Part shown: piece after piece, positions 25,536 to 34,109 of the stretch | Layout of the letters: each line of letters opens with the position of its first letter | Position numbering within the stretch: the first letter of the stretch is position 1 | From: Candidatus Methylomirabilota bacterium | Lineage (GTDB): Bacteria; Methylomirabilota; Methylomirabilia; Methylomirabilales; Methylomirabilaceae | Direction: 5' to 3' | Assembly (NCBI GenBank): GCA_016207095.1 | Contig: JACQQF010000045.1 | Span: forward strand, 1 to 64,000 | DNA length: 64,000 nucleotides | Translations under genes and position numbers: made by a program | The notes under the pieces: generated by a model | Told to the model about the DNA's origin: nothing | Seen by the model: only the letters and a program-made list of their open reading frames with translations | The model's database searches: none

Positions 25536-26597
25536 GTGATCGACCAGAAGATTCTCATGGAGTTGTTTGTCGCATTCGGGGTGGCGCTTGCGTCTACCGC
25601 TGCTCTGCTTGCGCTGCGCCGGGTTGGTCTGCGGGCACTTGGTAAGCTCGCCCACCGGACGGAGAGCGGGCTGGACGACCTGGCCTTGGCGGCGATTCGC
25701 CTGCCCAGTCTCCTCTGGGCTCAGGCATTCGGACTCTACATCGGCTTGGCCATGGTCCCCTCCATGCCCCGAAAGACCGAACAGCTCGTTGACGGTGGCT
25801 TGGTCATCCTCTTGATTGTCTCGATCACACTCGCAGCGGGTCGATTCCTGTCGGCGGCAATCACCCTGTACGCTGACCGCCTGCATCTTGAGATCACCGT
25901 GACGGGGCTCACCACGGCGCTGGTGAGGGGCGTCGTATATCTGTGTGGCGCTCTCGTCCTGCTGAATACGCTCGGGATATCGGTGACCCCGATTCTCACG
26001 GCGTTGGGCGTGGGAGGGTTAGCGGTGGCTCTGGCCCTCCGCGACTCCCTGGCAAACCTGTTCGCCGGGATCCATATTCTGATAGAGAAGCCGCTTCGCG
26101 TCGGCGACTATGTCAAGCTGGAGTCGGGTCAAGAGGGGTACGTGGCCGATATAGGGTGGCGGACGACGCGGATCCGGATGTTGCCCAACAACATGATCGT
26201 CGTCCCAAACGCCAAGCTGGCCGAGAGCATCGTCACGAACTACTATCTTCCGGACAAGCGAATGTCCCTCCTCATCCCTGTCAGCGTCGACTATGAAAGC
26301 GATCCCTCCTGGGTCGAGAGGGTCCTTTTGGAGGAGGCGGCCCGCGCCACCGACGAGGTCCCGGGGCTGCTGGCTGAGCCGGCCCCGTTCGTCCGGTTCA
26401 TTCCCGGCTTCGGGGAGTCGTCTCTCGACTTCACCCTGATCGTGCAGGTGAGAGAGTTCGTGGATCAGTACCTGGTCCAGCATGAGCTGCGGAAGCGGAT
26501 CTTCGCCCGCTTTCAGAAGGAGGGGATCGAGATTCCCTTCCCGCAGCGAGTCGTCCATATGCGTGCAGAGACCGTACAGGGTTATCGTCTCCCTTAA
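25536..26597 (+). CDS. MscS-type mechanosensitive channel
   Basis: 353 aa from a GTG at 25536. Four or five predicted membrane helices, the last being the pore-lining TM3 (LTALGVGGLAVALALRDSLANLFAG), then the beta domain (GDYVKLESGQEGYVADIGWRTTRIR, PNAKLAESIVTNYY) and an alpha/beta C-terminal domain. Small-conductance channels open on hypo-osmotic shock. Being next to trehalose genes suggests an osmotic-stress neighbourhood. Confidence 0.92.
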   Translation: MIDQKILMELFVAFGVALASTAALLALRRVGLRALGKLAHRTESGLDDLALAAIRLPSLLWAQAFGLYIGLAMVPSMPRKTEQLVDGGLVILLIVSITLAAGRFLSAAITLYADRLHLEITVTGLTTALVRGVVYLCGALVLLNTLGISVTPILTALGVGGLAVALALRDSLANLFAGIHILIEKPLRVGDYVKLESGQEGYVADIGWRTTRIRMLPNNMIVVPNAKLAESIVTNYYLPDKRMSLLIPVSVDYESDPSWVERVLLEEAARATDEVPGLLAEPAPFVRFIPGFGESSLDFTLIVQVREFVDQYLVQHELRKRIFARFQKEGIEIPFPQRVVHMRAETVQGYRLP

Positions 26598-26631
26598 GAA
26601 GGAATCGGCGGCGACAAGATAGGAGGCGCGA

Positions 26632-27303
26632 ATGCGGGAGCGCGCGGAGGTGCCATTCGAGTTCTATGGTTGCATCGAACTCCGCCGATTGTTGGGGCTG
26701 AGAGCCGAGACCGAGAAGCAGTTGGTAGGATTCCTGAAACAGGTGTCATTGGACTCCGTCTGTTACCATACCCACGGATCGCTGCTTCGCCATAGATACC
26801 GGGTCGGAGTCTATTCCAACGACTTCGCCACCTGGGCGGCGATACAGGTCCGCGACCGGGTCCTGGGGGAGCGGCTGGCGGTGTTGGATCCTATCGACTT
26901 TGTGGCCCTTTCGGATCTCCGGGAGAGGATCATTTCCGTCGTGACGGACCACCTGAAGAGCATAACGGTCGTTCCGCGGGTTGTCCACGGGGAGCCATTC
27001 GAGTTCATCGAATCCTGGGTCGTCGGCGTCCCCCTTGGGATCGGGGCTTACACCCTGGAGGACTTCCGAAAGAGACTGAGCGATCTCGACAACAGCGCCA
27101 TTTACTATCACGCGGTGGAGGCCCGGGTGCGGCTGGAGCGCAAGCGAAACGACTTTGCCGCCTGGCTGGGCGATTCCCTCGACCTTCCAGGACTTGCAGC
27201 CAGGGTCGAGTCCCTGGACCCGTACATGGGAGGCCTGGAGCGGCTGCGATCCCGGATGCTGGCTTACTGCGACGAGGTGCTGAGCCGGGGACGAGATCTA
27301 TGA
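26632..27303 (+). CDS. DUF5752-family protein
   Basis: 223 aa. Opening FEFYGCIELRRLLGLRAET, a LDSVCYHTHGSL stretch and FATWAAIQVRD are typical of DUF5752, a family usually found beside trehalose or mannosylglycerate-type glycosyltransferases. The gene overlaps treT by four bases (ATGA at 27300), strongly suggesting a joint function. No catalytic motif is apparent; a regulatory or accessory role for TreT is an inference. Confidence 0.72.
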   Translation: MRERAEVPFEFYGCIELRRLLGLRAETEKQLVGFLKQVSLDSVCYHTHGSLLRHRYRVGVYSNDFATWAAIQVRDRVLGERLAVLDPIDFVALSDLRERIISVVTDHLKSITVVPRVVHGEPFEFIESWVVGVPLGIGAYTLEDFRKRLSDLDNSAIYYHAVEARVRLERKRNDFAAWLGDSLDLPGLAARVESLDPYMGGLERLRSRMLAYCDEVLSRGRDL

Positions 27304-28502
27304 CCACTGTAAGCCTGGATGACTATCGCGCGGTTGCGCCCAAGGGGACTGTGGAGTTTCTCAGGTGCCTCGCGCAGCGCGCGCGCGGCCGGACCTTCCT
27401 GCACGTCAACTCTACCCGCCACGGCGGCGGGGTGGCCGAGATCCTCCATCGGCTATTGCCGATCATGACCGAACTGGGGGTGGATGCGCGGTGGGAGGTG
27501 ATCAAGGGGGACGCCGCCTTTTACGGCGTAACGAAGGCCTTTCACAACGCCCTCCAGGGGCAGGACCAGGCCATTACGAAAGAGATGCTTGATGTCTACG
27601 CGGCCACCAATACGGCGAATGCCAGAGATCTCTCGCTGGAGGGCGATCTGGTGCTGATCCATGATCCCCAGCCTGCCCCGCTGATAGAGCACCGCCCAGG
27701 CAAGGGGAAGTGGGTTTGGCGCTGTCATATCGACCTCTCGAATCCCCAACGCGAGGCCTGGCGGCTTCTTCGAAAGTATGTGGCGAGGTATGATGCAGCG
27801 GTCTTCTCGCTGCCAAGGTTCGCCAAGCGTCTGTATATCCCACAGTTCCTGGTGTACCCGTCTATTGACCCGCTAAGCGAGAAGAATCGTGACCTCTGCG
27901 AGGGAGAACTGAACGGGACGCTTGAGCGCCTTGGTATTCCCAGGGACAAACCGATCCTCCTTCAGGTCTCCCGGTTCGATCGCTTTAAGGACCCGATCGG
28001 AGTGATTGACGCGTACAGGCTGGTGAAGAGACACAAGGACTGCCGATTGATCCTGGCAGGCGGCGGCGCCGACGACGATCCTGAGGGGGCGGCGGTGCTG
28101 GCAGAGGTAAGGGAAGCCGCCGGCACTGACCCCGATATCCATATCCTGGAACTCCCGTTCAGCGCGCACCTGGAGATTAACGCGTTGCAACGGGCGGCCA
28201 CGATCGTGCTGCAAAAGTCCCTGCGGGAGGGGTTCGGTCTCACGGTCGCCGAGGCGTTGTGGAAGGGCAAGCCTGTGGTGGGCGGCGCCGCGGGCGGGAT
28301 CACCGTGCAGGTCATCTACGATGTGACTGGCTACACGGTGAACTCGGTGGAAGGCGCGGCGTTCCGTATCCGGTACCTGCTGAACAATCCGGACCTGATC
28401 GCCAAGATGGGGGAAGCGGGTCGGGAGTATGTCCGCCAGGAGTTTCTGATCACCCGTCACCTGGCCGATTACCTGACAATGCTGATCGTCCTGACCAAAT
28501 AA
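27300..28502 (+). CDS. treT: Trehalose glycosyltransferring synthase TreT (GT4)
   Basis: 400 aa GT4 glycosyltransferase with a GT-B fold: N-terminal FLHVNSTRHGGGVAEILH, DPQPAPLI, LLQVSRFDRFKDPIGVIDAY and the EGFGLTVAEALWKGKPVVG donor-binding E-x7-E region. The combination of HGGGVAE with DUF5752 upstream is typical of TreT, which makes trehalose reversibly from an NDP-glucose and glucose. It gives a second trehalose route next to otsA/otsB. Confidence 0.82.
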   Translation: MTTVSLDDYRAVAPKGTVEFLRCLAQRARGRTFLHVNSTRHGGGVAEILHRLLPIMTELGVDARWEVIKGDAAFYGVTKAFHNALQGQDQAITKEMLDVYAATNTANARDLSLEGDLVLIHDPQPAPLIEHRPGKGKWVWRCHIDLSNPQREAWRLLRKYVARYDAAVFSLPRFAKRLYIPQFLVYPSIDPLSEKNRDLCEGELNGTLERLGIPRDKPILLQVSRFDRFKDPIGVIDAYRLVKRHKDCRLILAGGGADDDPEGAAVLAEVREAAGTDPDIHILELPFSAHLEINALQRAATIVLQKSLREGFGLTVAEALWKGKPVVGGAAGGITVQVIYDVTGYTVNSVEGAAFRIRYLLNNPDLIAKMGEAGREYVRQEFLITRHLADYLTMLIVLTK

Positions 28503-28595
28503 CCTGACGGGGCACGCCATGGGGAGTCCAGCTCCGAGGATGGAGAAGACGTCCCCTCTGGTCCGGTCGGCGTATCAGCCCAAGGCAGATACAGT

Positions 28596-30854
28596 ATGCG
28601 AATCACTCTTCGTCTTGTGCTTTCGATTGTAACCGTTGTCGGTCTCATTGTGTTCGCGTTTACCCTGGTCCAGGTGCACCAGGAAAAGCAGAGGCAGAAG
28701 ACCGATCTGGAACGCCGAGCGTCGCTGTTGGCTGAAAGTCTGGGAGAGACCATTGAGCCTCTAGTGGAACAGGGACATTCCAGGCGGCTCCAGCGAATCG
28801 TCGAAAAATTTGGGAACCGGGAAAGGCTTGCCGGAGTTGCCGTGTACGATACGCAGGGAACTCTTCTGGCAGTCACGCCGAGCTTGGCTGCCCATCTACC
28901 TACCCCTCCGAAGATGGTCACGAAGGCTATGGCCGCGAATCAAGAAGAGGGGGATTTCTCGACCATCGGCCCGGCGCAGATGTACGTGTTCGTCTTACCG
29001 CTGCGTCCAGAGGAGCAAGTCGCCGGGGCTCTCGTAATCTTCCATGATGCCACCTATATCCAGGTTCGCTTGCGGCAGATCTGGCAAAGCAACTTCATTC
29101 GACTCTTGGTTCAAGCCGTGTTGATCTCGTTGACAATATTGCTCATTGTGCGTTGGACCCTTGTCGGGCCCATCGCAAGAATGACGGAGCGGATAAAGCG
29201 ACTAAGGAGGGGAGACCTTCCCGATTTCTCATCACTCTCCCGAGAAGATCTGTTGAGGCCGTTGGCAACCGAAGTCACTCAAATGGCAGAAAGCCTATCG
29301 GCCGCGAGGGCCGCAGCCGAGGAGGAAGCAAGGCTCAGGCAGGCGGGGGACTCACTTTGGACTCCCGAACTGCTGAAGGAGCACCTGCGGACAAAACTCC
29401 AGGGAAGGTCGATTATCGTCGTCTCCAACCGAGAGCCGTACATCCACGTGAGGAGAGGGAAGCGGATCGAATGCGTCGTTCCGGCAAGCGGATTGGTCAC
29501 GGCCCTGGGCCCTGTCCTGGCCGCTTGCGAAGGCACGTGGATTGCGCACGGAAGCGGCGATGCAGACAGCCAAGTAGTGGATCACCTGAGCAAACTTCGG
29601 GTCCCTCCAGAAGAACCGCGATATACGCTAAAGAGGGTCTGGCTGACGAAGGAGGAAGAGGCGGGTTACTACTACGGGTTCGCCAATGAGGGCCTATGGC
29701 CCCTCTGTCATATCGCGCACACCCGGCCCATCTTTCGGACCGACGACTGGGGATACTATCAGCTCGTCAATGAAAAGTTTGCGCAGTCCACGCTGGAGGA
29801 GCTGGAGGGTGTTGACGAGCCATCCGTCCTCATTCAAGATTACCACTTTGCCCTCCTGCCCAGGCTGATCAAGGAAAAGCGCCCAGATGCGCGTGTGGCC
29901 ATCTTCTGGCATATCCCCTGGCCCAACCCCGAATCGTTCGGCATCTGCCCATGGCAACGCGAGCTGCTCCACGGGATGCTGGGTGCGGACCTGATCGGAT
30001 TTCACACTCAGTTTCACTGCAACAATTTCCTGGATACAGTGGACCGGGCGCTGGAATCGCGGATAGATTGGGAGCGGTTCGCGGTTAGGCGCGCAAACCA
30101 CAGGACCTCTGTCAAGCCTTTCCCGATCAGCATTGCTTATCCGGACTACCCTCCAGCGTTGCCCACAACCCAAGCTGCCGAGCATACGAAAGCGCAGTTG
30201 CTCAGAGATCTCGGCGTCGTGTCAAAACACCTTGCCGTTGGCGTCGATCGTCTCGACTATACCAAGGGGATTCTGGAACGCCTTCGCGGCGTTGAGCGGT
30301 TTTTAGAGAAGTACCCCGAGTTTCAGGGGCAGTTCACCTTCGTGCAGCTCGGAGCGCCCAGCCGCACCCACATCAAACAGTACCAAGACCTGATCTCGGC
30401 CGTCGAGACTGAGTCCGACCGGATCAACTGGCGCTTCCAGACCAGGGAGTGGAAGCCGATCATCCTCCTGAAGAAACACCATAGCCATGAAGAAATCCGA
30501 CCTTTCTACCAAGCAGCCGACCTCTGCCTGGTGACCTCTCTCCATGATGGTATGAACCTGGTCGCAAAGGAGTTCGTCAGCGCGCGCGATGACGAACAGG
30601 GCGTCCTCATCCTCAGTCGCTTCACCGGCGCTGCCCGGGAGCTTAGGGACGCCCTCATCGTCAATCCTTACGATATCGAGCACCTCGCCGAGGCGATCCG
30701 GTCTGCCTTGGAAATGCCCGCCGAGGAACAGAGCCTCCGGATGCGTATGATGCGTGACACCATCAGGGATCGCAACATCTATCGCTGGGCGGCCGATCTG
30801 ATCACAGAGCTCACTCAGGTCCGCATTGAGGGCGTGCCCGCTCAGAAGGCATGA
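28596..30854 (+). CDS. otsA: Membrane sensor/HAMP-fused trehalose-6-phosphate synthase
   Basis: 752 aa, about 270 residues longer than ordinary OtsA. Residues 1-27 hold a transmembrane helix, about 28-165 an extracytoplasmic sensor-like region, 166-190 a second helix, 190-255 a HAMP-like linker and coiled coil (LVGPIARMTERIKRLRRGDL). From about residue 269 the GT20 synthase is complete: VVSNREPYIH, HIPWPNPESFGICPWQ, GFHTQFHCNNFL, VGVDRLDYTKGI and the SLHDGMNLVAKEFV loop. It should convert UDP- or ADP-glucose plus glucose-6-phosphate to trehalose-6-phosphate, tethered to the membrane under signal control. The sensor fold is not identified. otsB follows after 12 bases. Confidence 0.88.
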   Translation: MRITLRLVLSIVTVVGLIVFAFTLVQVHQEKQRQKTDLERRASLLAESLGETIEPLVEQGHSRRLQRIVEKFGNRERLAGVAVYDTQGTLLAVTPSLAAHLPTPPKMVTKAMAANQEEGDFSTIGPAQMYVFVLPLRPEEQVAGALVIFHDATYIQVRLRQIWQSNFIRLLVQAVLISLTILLIVRWTLVGPIARMTERIKRLRRGDLPDFSSLSREDLLRPLATEVTQMAESLSAARAAAEEEARLRQAGDSLWTPELLKEHLRTKLQGRSIIVVSNREPYIHVRRGKRIECVVPASGLVTALGPVLAACEGTWIAHGSGDADSQVVDHLSKLRVPPEEPRYTLKRVWLTKEEEAGYYYGFANEGLWPLCHIAHTRPIFRTDDWGYYQLVNEKFAQSTLEELEGVDEPSVLIQDYHFALLPRLIKEKRPDARVAIFWHIPWPNPESFGICPWQRELLHGMLGADLIGFHTQFHCNNFLDTVDRALESRIDWERFAVRRANHRTSVKPFPISIAYPDYPPALPTTQAAEHTKAQLLRDLGVVSKHLAVGVDRLDYTKGILERLRGVERFLEKYPEFQGQFTFVQLGAPSRTHIKQYQDLISAVETESDRINWRFQTREWKPIILLKKHHSHEEIRPFYQAADLCLVTSLHDGMNLVAKEFVSARDDEQGVLILSRFTGAARELRDALIVNPYDIEHLAEAIRSALEMPAEEQSLRMRMMRDTIRDRNIYRWAADLITELTQVRIEGVPAQKA

Positions 30855-30866
30855 CTGGCCCTCCCG

Positions 30867-31649
30867 ATGAGATGGCTGTGTTCCCGGTGGCCAGAGGTGA
30901 AGGAGCAGATCCTCAAGAGCGGCCACACGCTCCTTTTCCTGGATTACGACGGCACGCTCGCGCCGATCGCCCCTTCGCCCGAGCAGGCCACGCTCCCCTC
31001 TTCGACAAGGTCGGTGCTTCAGAGGCTCTCACGAAACCCTCGAGTGACGGTCGCCCTGATCAGCGGCCGCCCGCTGGCCAACCTGCGGCAACTGGTCGGA
31101 GTGCGGAGCCTCACCTATGTTGGGAATCATGGACTGGAGATGTGGCACCGTGGACGGCGCACGGGCGTGTTCGTTCCGGGGTCTTCCAGGGAAGCCCTCT
31201 CTCGTATTCGACCGAGGTGTGCCGGCTTGGTCGAGGATGTGCCCGGCGCCCGTCTCGAGGACAAAGGGTTGTCGCTTGCCATCCACTATCGGCTTGCGCG
31301 CGCAAGCCAGGTGGCTCGTCTGAAGGCGGGGATTGGGCGTGAGGTGCGCCCATTTGTCAGGTCCGGGGCGCTTACGGTCATGAACGGAAAGAAGGTCATT
31401 GAGGTATGCCCGAGCCTCAACTGGACAAAAGGTCACGCGACGTTGCGGCTGATGAAGCGAGTACGCCGCCGGTCACTGTTGCCCATCTACATCGGTGACG
31501 ACCAGACGGACGAGACCGCATTTCGCATGCTGAGAGGGGGAATAACGATAAGGGTGGGCATGCATCGGCGGTCAAAGGCGCAGTATTATGTGAGGGGGGT
31601 TGGGGAGGTGCTTCAGTTCCTTGAATGGATCCTGGCCCGATATGCGTAA
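30867..31649 (+). CDS. otsB: Trehalose-6-phosphate phosphatase
   Basis: 260 aa HAD-superfamily enzyme. Motif I is LFLDYDGTLAPIAP (near residue 24), motif II ALISGR, and motif IV YIGDDQTDE (near 214), all as in OtsB. It completes the OtsAB route by removing phosphate from trehalose-6-phosphate. Twelve bases downstream of the otsA fusion gene. Confidence 0.94.
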   Translation: MRWLCSRWPEVKEQILKSGHTLLFLDYDGTLAPIAPSPEQATLPSSTRSVLQRLSRNPRVTVALISGRPLANLRQLVGVRSLTYVGNHGLEMWHRGRRTGVFVPGSSREALSRIRPRCAGLVEDVPGARLEDKGLSLAIHYRLARASQVARLKAGIGREVRPFVRSGALTVMNGKKVIEVCPSLNWTKGHATLRLMKRVRRRSLLPIYIGDDQTDETAFRMLRGGITIRVGMHRRSKAQYYVRGVGEVLQFLEWILARYA

Positions 31650-31837
31650 CAGCCGACAAGCCTGCTGGCCCTGTCGCCGGCGGCTCATGCGGCAGATGGT
31701 GGCCGGGAGGATCATCGTGTGCTTCGGGCCAGGGCCGTGGCGGTCGTTGAAGTCATGCGAAGGTGATGCTATCTTCAGGCAATCCGCGTGAGCAATCGCG
31801 CAGCGCTGTCAAAAGCCAGCGGTCGGAACAACCGATA

Positions 31838-34066
31838 ATGCCAACGCTTCAGAGTGAAGACATCAAGGCGATCGTGCGGGGAGACCATGGAGACCCATTT
31901 GCCGTGCTGGGCCCGCATCAGGTCGGGGTCGGGACCGGGACTGCCGTGGCGGTGCGCGTCTTCTTCCCTGAGGCCCAGCAGGTGACGGTTGTTCCCGTCG
32001 ATCTCCCCGACGACGGAGAGCCAATGGAGCTGCTGCACACGGATGGCTTCTTCGAGGCAGTGTTCTTGGAGCGTCGTCACCTGTTTGCCTATCGGCTGCG
32101 GGTAGTTGACGGGCAGGGACAAACGCTGGAGGTCGAGGACCCGTACCGCTTTCCACCTGCCTTGAGCGAGTACGATCTCTACCTGATGGGTGAGGGCACT
32201 CACCTCAGCAACTATGAGAAGCTCGGAGCCCATACAACGAAACTGGAGGGCGTGCCGGGGGTGAATTTTTCGGTCTGGGCTCCCAACGCCAGGAGGGTCA
32301 GCGTCGTGGGCGACTTCAATCACTGGGACGGCCGGTGCCACGCGATGCGGAACCATCCAGGAAATGGGATCTGGGAGATCTTCATCCCAGGAGTGGGGGA
32401 CGGAGCGCGATACAAATTTGAGGTCAAGGCACGATCCGGTGAGGAGATCGCGCTGAAGGCCGACCCGTATGCGTGTGCCTTCGAGCCGGCCCCCCGGACC
32501 GCCTCGATCGTGTGCGATATCGACACCTATCGGTGGGGTGATGAGGCGTGGATGGAGGCCAGAGACCGCCACAATCCGCTCGAGCGCCCGTTGGCAATCT
32601 ACGAGGTGCACCTGGGCTCCTGGATGCGGGTGCCGGAGGACGCGAATCGCTTTCTGACCTATCGGGAGCTTGCGCACAAGCTGGCCGATTACGTCATCGA
32701 GTTGGGGTATACCCACGTCGAGCTGCTGCCGATCACGGAACACCCTTTCTATGGGTCATGGGGGTATCAGACCATCGGTTACTTCGCCCCCACCCGTCGT
32801 TACGGGACGCCTGCCGACTTCATGTACTTCGTCGATCACCTGCACCAGCGCGGGATCGGCGTCATTCTGGACTGGGTCCCGGCCCACTTTCCTCGCGACG
32901 CACACGGACTGGTCCACTTCGACGGAACGCACCTGTACGAGCATGCCGACCCCCGGAGAGGCGAGCAGAAGGAATGGGATACCTTGGTTTTCAACTACGG
33001 CCGCACAGAGGTGGCCAACTTTCTGTTGGGCAACGCGCTCTTCTGGCTGGAGCGATATCACCTGGACGGCCTGCGGGTGGATGCAGTCTCCTCGATGGTC
33101 TATCTCGATTACTCCCGGAAACCCGGTGAATGGATCCCGAACGTCCACGGCGGGAACGAGAATCTCGAGGCGATCGCCTTTCTGAGACGTTTCAATGAAC
33201 TGGCCTATGAGCGCCATCCTGGCGTGATGACCATTGCCGAGGAGTCCACCGCCTGGCCCCAGGTCTCGCGGCCGACCACCGTGGGCGGCCTCGGTTTTGG
33301 ACTCAAGTGGAATATGGGGTGGATGCACGACATGCTGGGCTACATGGCCCTCGACCCGGTCTACCGGAGCTACCATCACAATAGCCTCACCTTCGGCCTA
33401 CTCTACGCATTCACCGAGAATTTCGTCCTGCCCCTCTCCCACGATGAGGTGGTGCACGGGAAGGGATCGCTGCTGGGCAAGATGCCGGGCGACATCTGGC
33501 AGCAGTTCGCAAACCTCCGCTGTTTGTACGCGTACATGTACGGGCATCCGGGAAAGAAGCTCCTGTTCATGGGGGGGGAATTCGGCCAATGGCGGGAGTG
33601 GGATCACGATCAGAGCCTGGACTGGCACCTGCTGGAGCAAGGCCCCCACCACAAGGGCGTGCAACGATTGGTTCGCGACCTGAACGACCTCTACCGGTCG
33701 CAGCCCGCCCTTTTTGAGGTCGATTTCGATCCCGCCGGGTTCGAGTGGATCGACTGTCGCGACGGGCAGCAAAGCGTCGTCTCGTTCCTACGCCGAGCCA
33801 AGAACCCTGATGATTTCGTGGTTTTTGTCAGCAACTTCACCCCTGTGCCCCGCTTTGGCTATCGCGCCGGCGTGCCGATCGGGGGCTATTATCGGGAGCT
33901 GCTGAACAGCGATGCCGCGATCTACGGAGGGAGTAACCTCGGGAATATCGGCGGGACGATGGCAGAGCCGGTCCCTGCCCATGGACATTCCTTCTCAGTG
34001 GTCCTGACCCTCCCCCCGCTGGCCACTGTGGTGCTCAAACCCACTGGCACTGCAGGCCAGGTATGA
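31838..34066 (+). CDS. glgB: 1,4-alpha-glucan branching enzyme
   Basis: 742 aa from the ATG at 31838; 25 upstream codons are open but not conserved. Two N-terminal carbohydrate-binding modules (the second with [20 protein letters not shown]) precede the GH13 barrel: [31 protein letters not shown] with the nucleophile Asp (about residue 413), [11 protein letters not shown] with the acid/base Glu (about 467) and [14 protein letters not shown]. It introduces alpha-1,6 branches into glycogen. No glgA or glgC is in the window. Confidence 0.96.
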   Translation: MPTLQSEDIKAIVRGDHGDPFAVLGPHQVGVGTGTAVAVRVFFPEAQQVTVVPVDLPDDGEPMELLHTDGFFEAVFLERRHLFAYRLRVVDGQGQTLEVEDPYRFPPALSEYDLYLMGEGTHLSNYEKLGAHTTKLEGVPGVNFSVWAPNARRVSVVGDFNHWDGRCHAMRNHPGNGIWEIFIPGVGDGARYKFEVKARSGEEIALKADPYACAFEPAPRTASIVCDIDTYRWGDEAWMEARDRHNPLERPLAIYEVHLGSWMRVPEDANRFLTYRELAHKLADYVIELGYTHVELLPITEHPFYGSWGYQTIGYFAPTRRYGTPADFMYFVDHLHQRGIGVILDWVPAHFPRDAHGLVHFDGTHLYEHADPRRGEQKEWDTLVFNYGRTEVANFLLGNALFWLERYHLDGLRVDAVSSMVYLDYSRKPGEWIPNVHGGNENLEAIAFLRRFNELAYERHPGVMTIAEESTAWPQVSRPTTVGGLGFGLKWNMGWMHDMLGYMALDPVYRSYHHNSLTFGLLYAFTENFVLPLSHDEVVHGKGSLLGKMPGDIWQQFANLRCLYAYMYGHPGKKLLFMGGEFGQWREWDHDQSLDWHLLEQGPHHKGVQRLVRDLNDLYRSQPALFEVDFDPAGFEWIDCRDGQQSVVSFLRRAKNPDDFVVFVSNFTPVPRFGYRAGVPIGGYYRELLNSDAAIYGGSNLGNIGGTMAEPVPAHGHSFSVVLTLPPLATVVLKPTGTAGQV

Positions 34067-34082
34067 GGATAACGCCCGGGAA

Positions 34083-34108
34083 CCAGTGCCCCCCTCGGGG
34101 GGAACTGG
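34083..34108 (+). promoter_or_regulatory. Strong hairpin directly before the GH57 amylase start
   Basis: CCAGT (34083-34087) pairs with ACTGG (34104-34108), and CCCCCC with GGGGGG inside. The hairpin ends one base before the ATG at 34110 and covers any ribosome site. It may limit translation or act as a weak terminator after glgB; neither is shown. Confidence 0.5.
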
Positions 34109-34109
34109 G

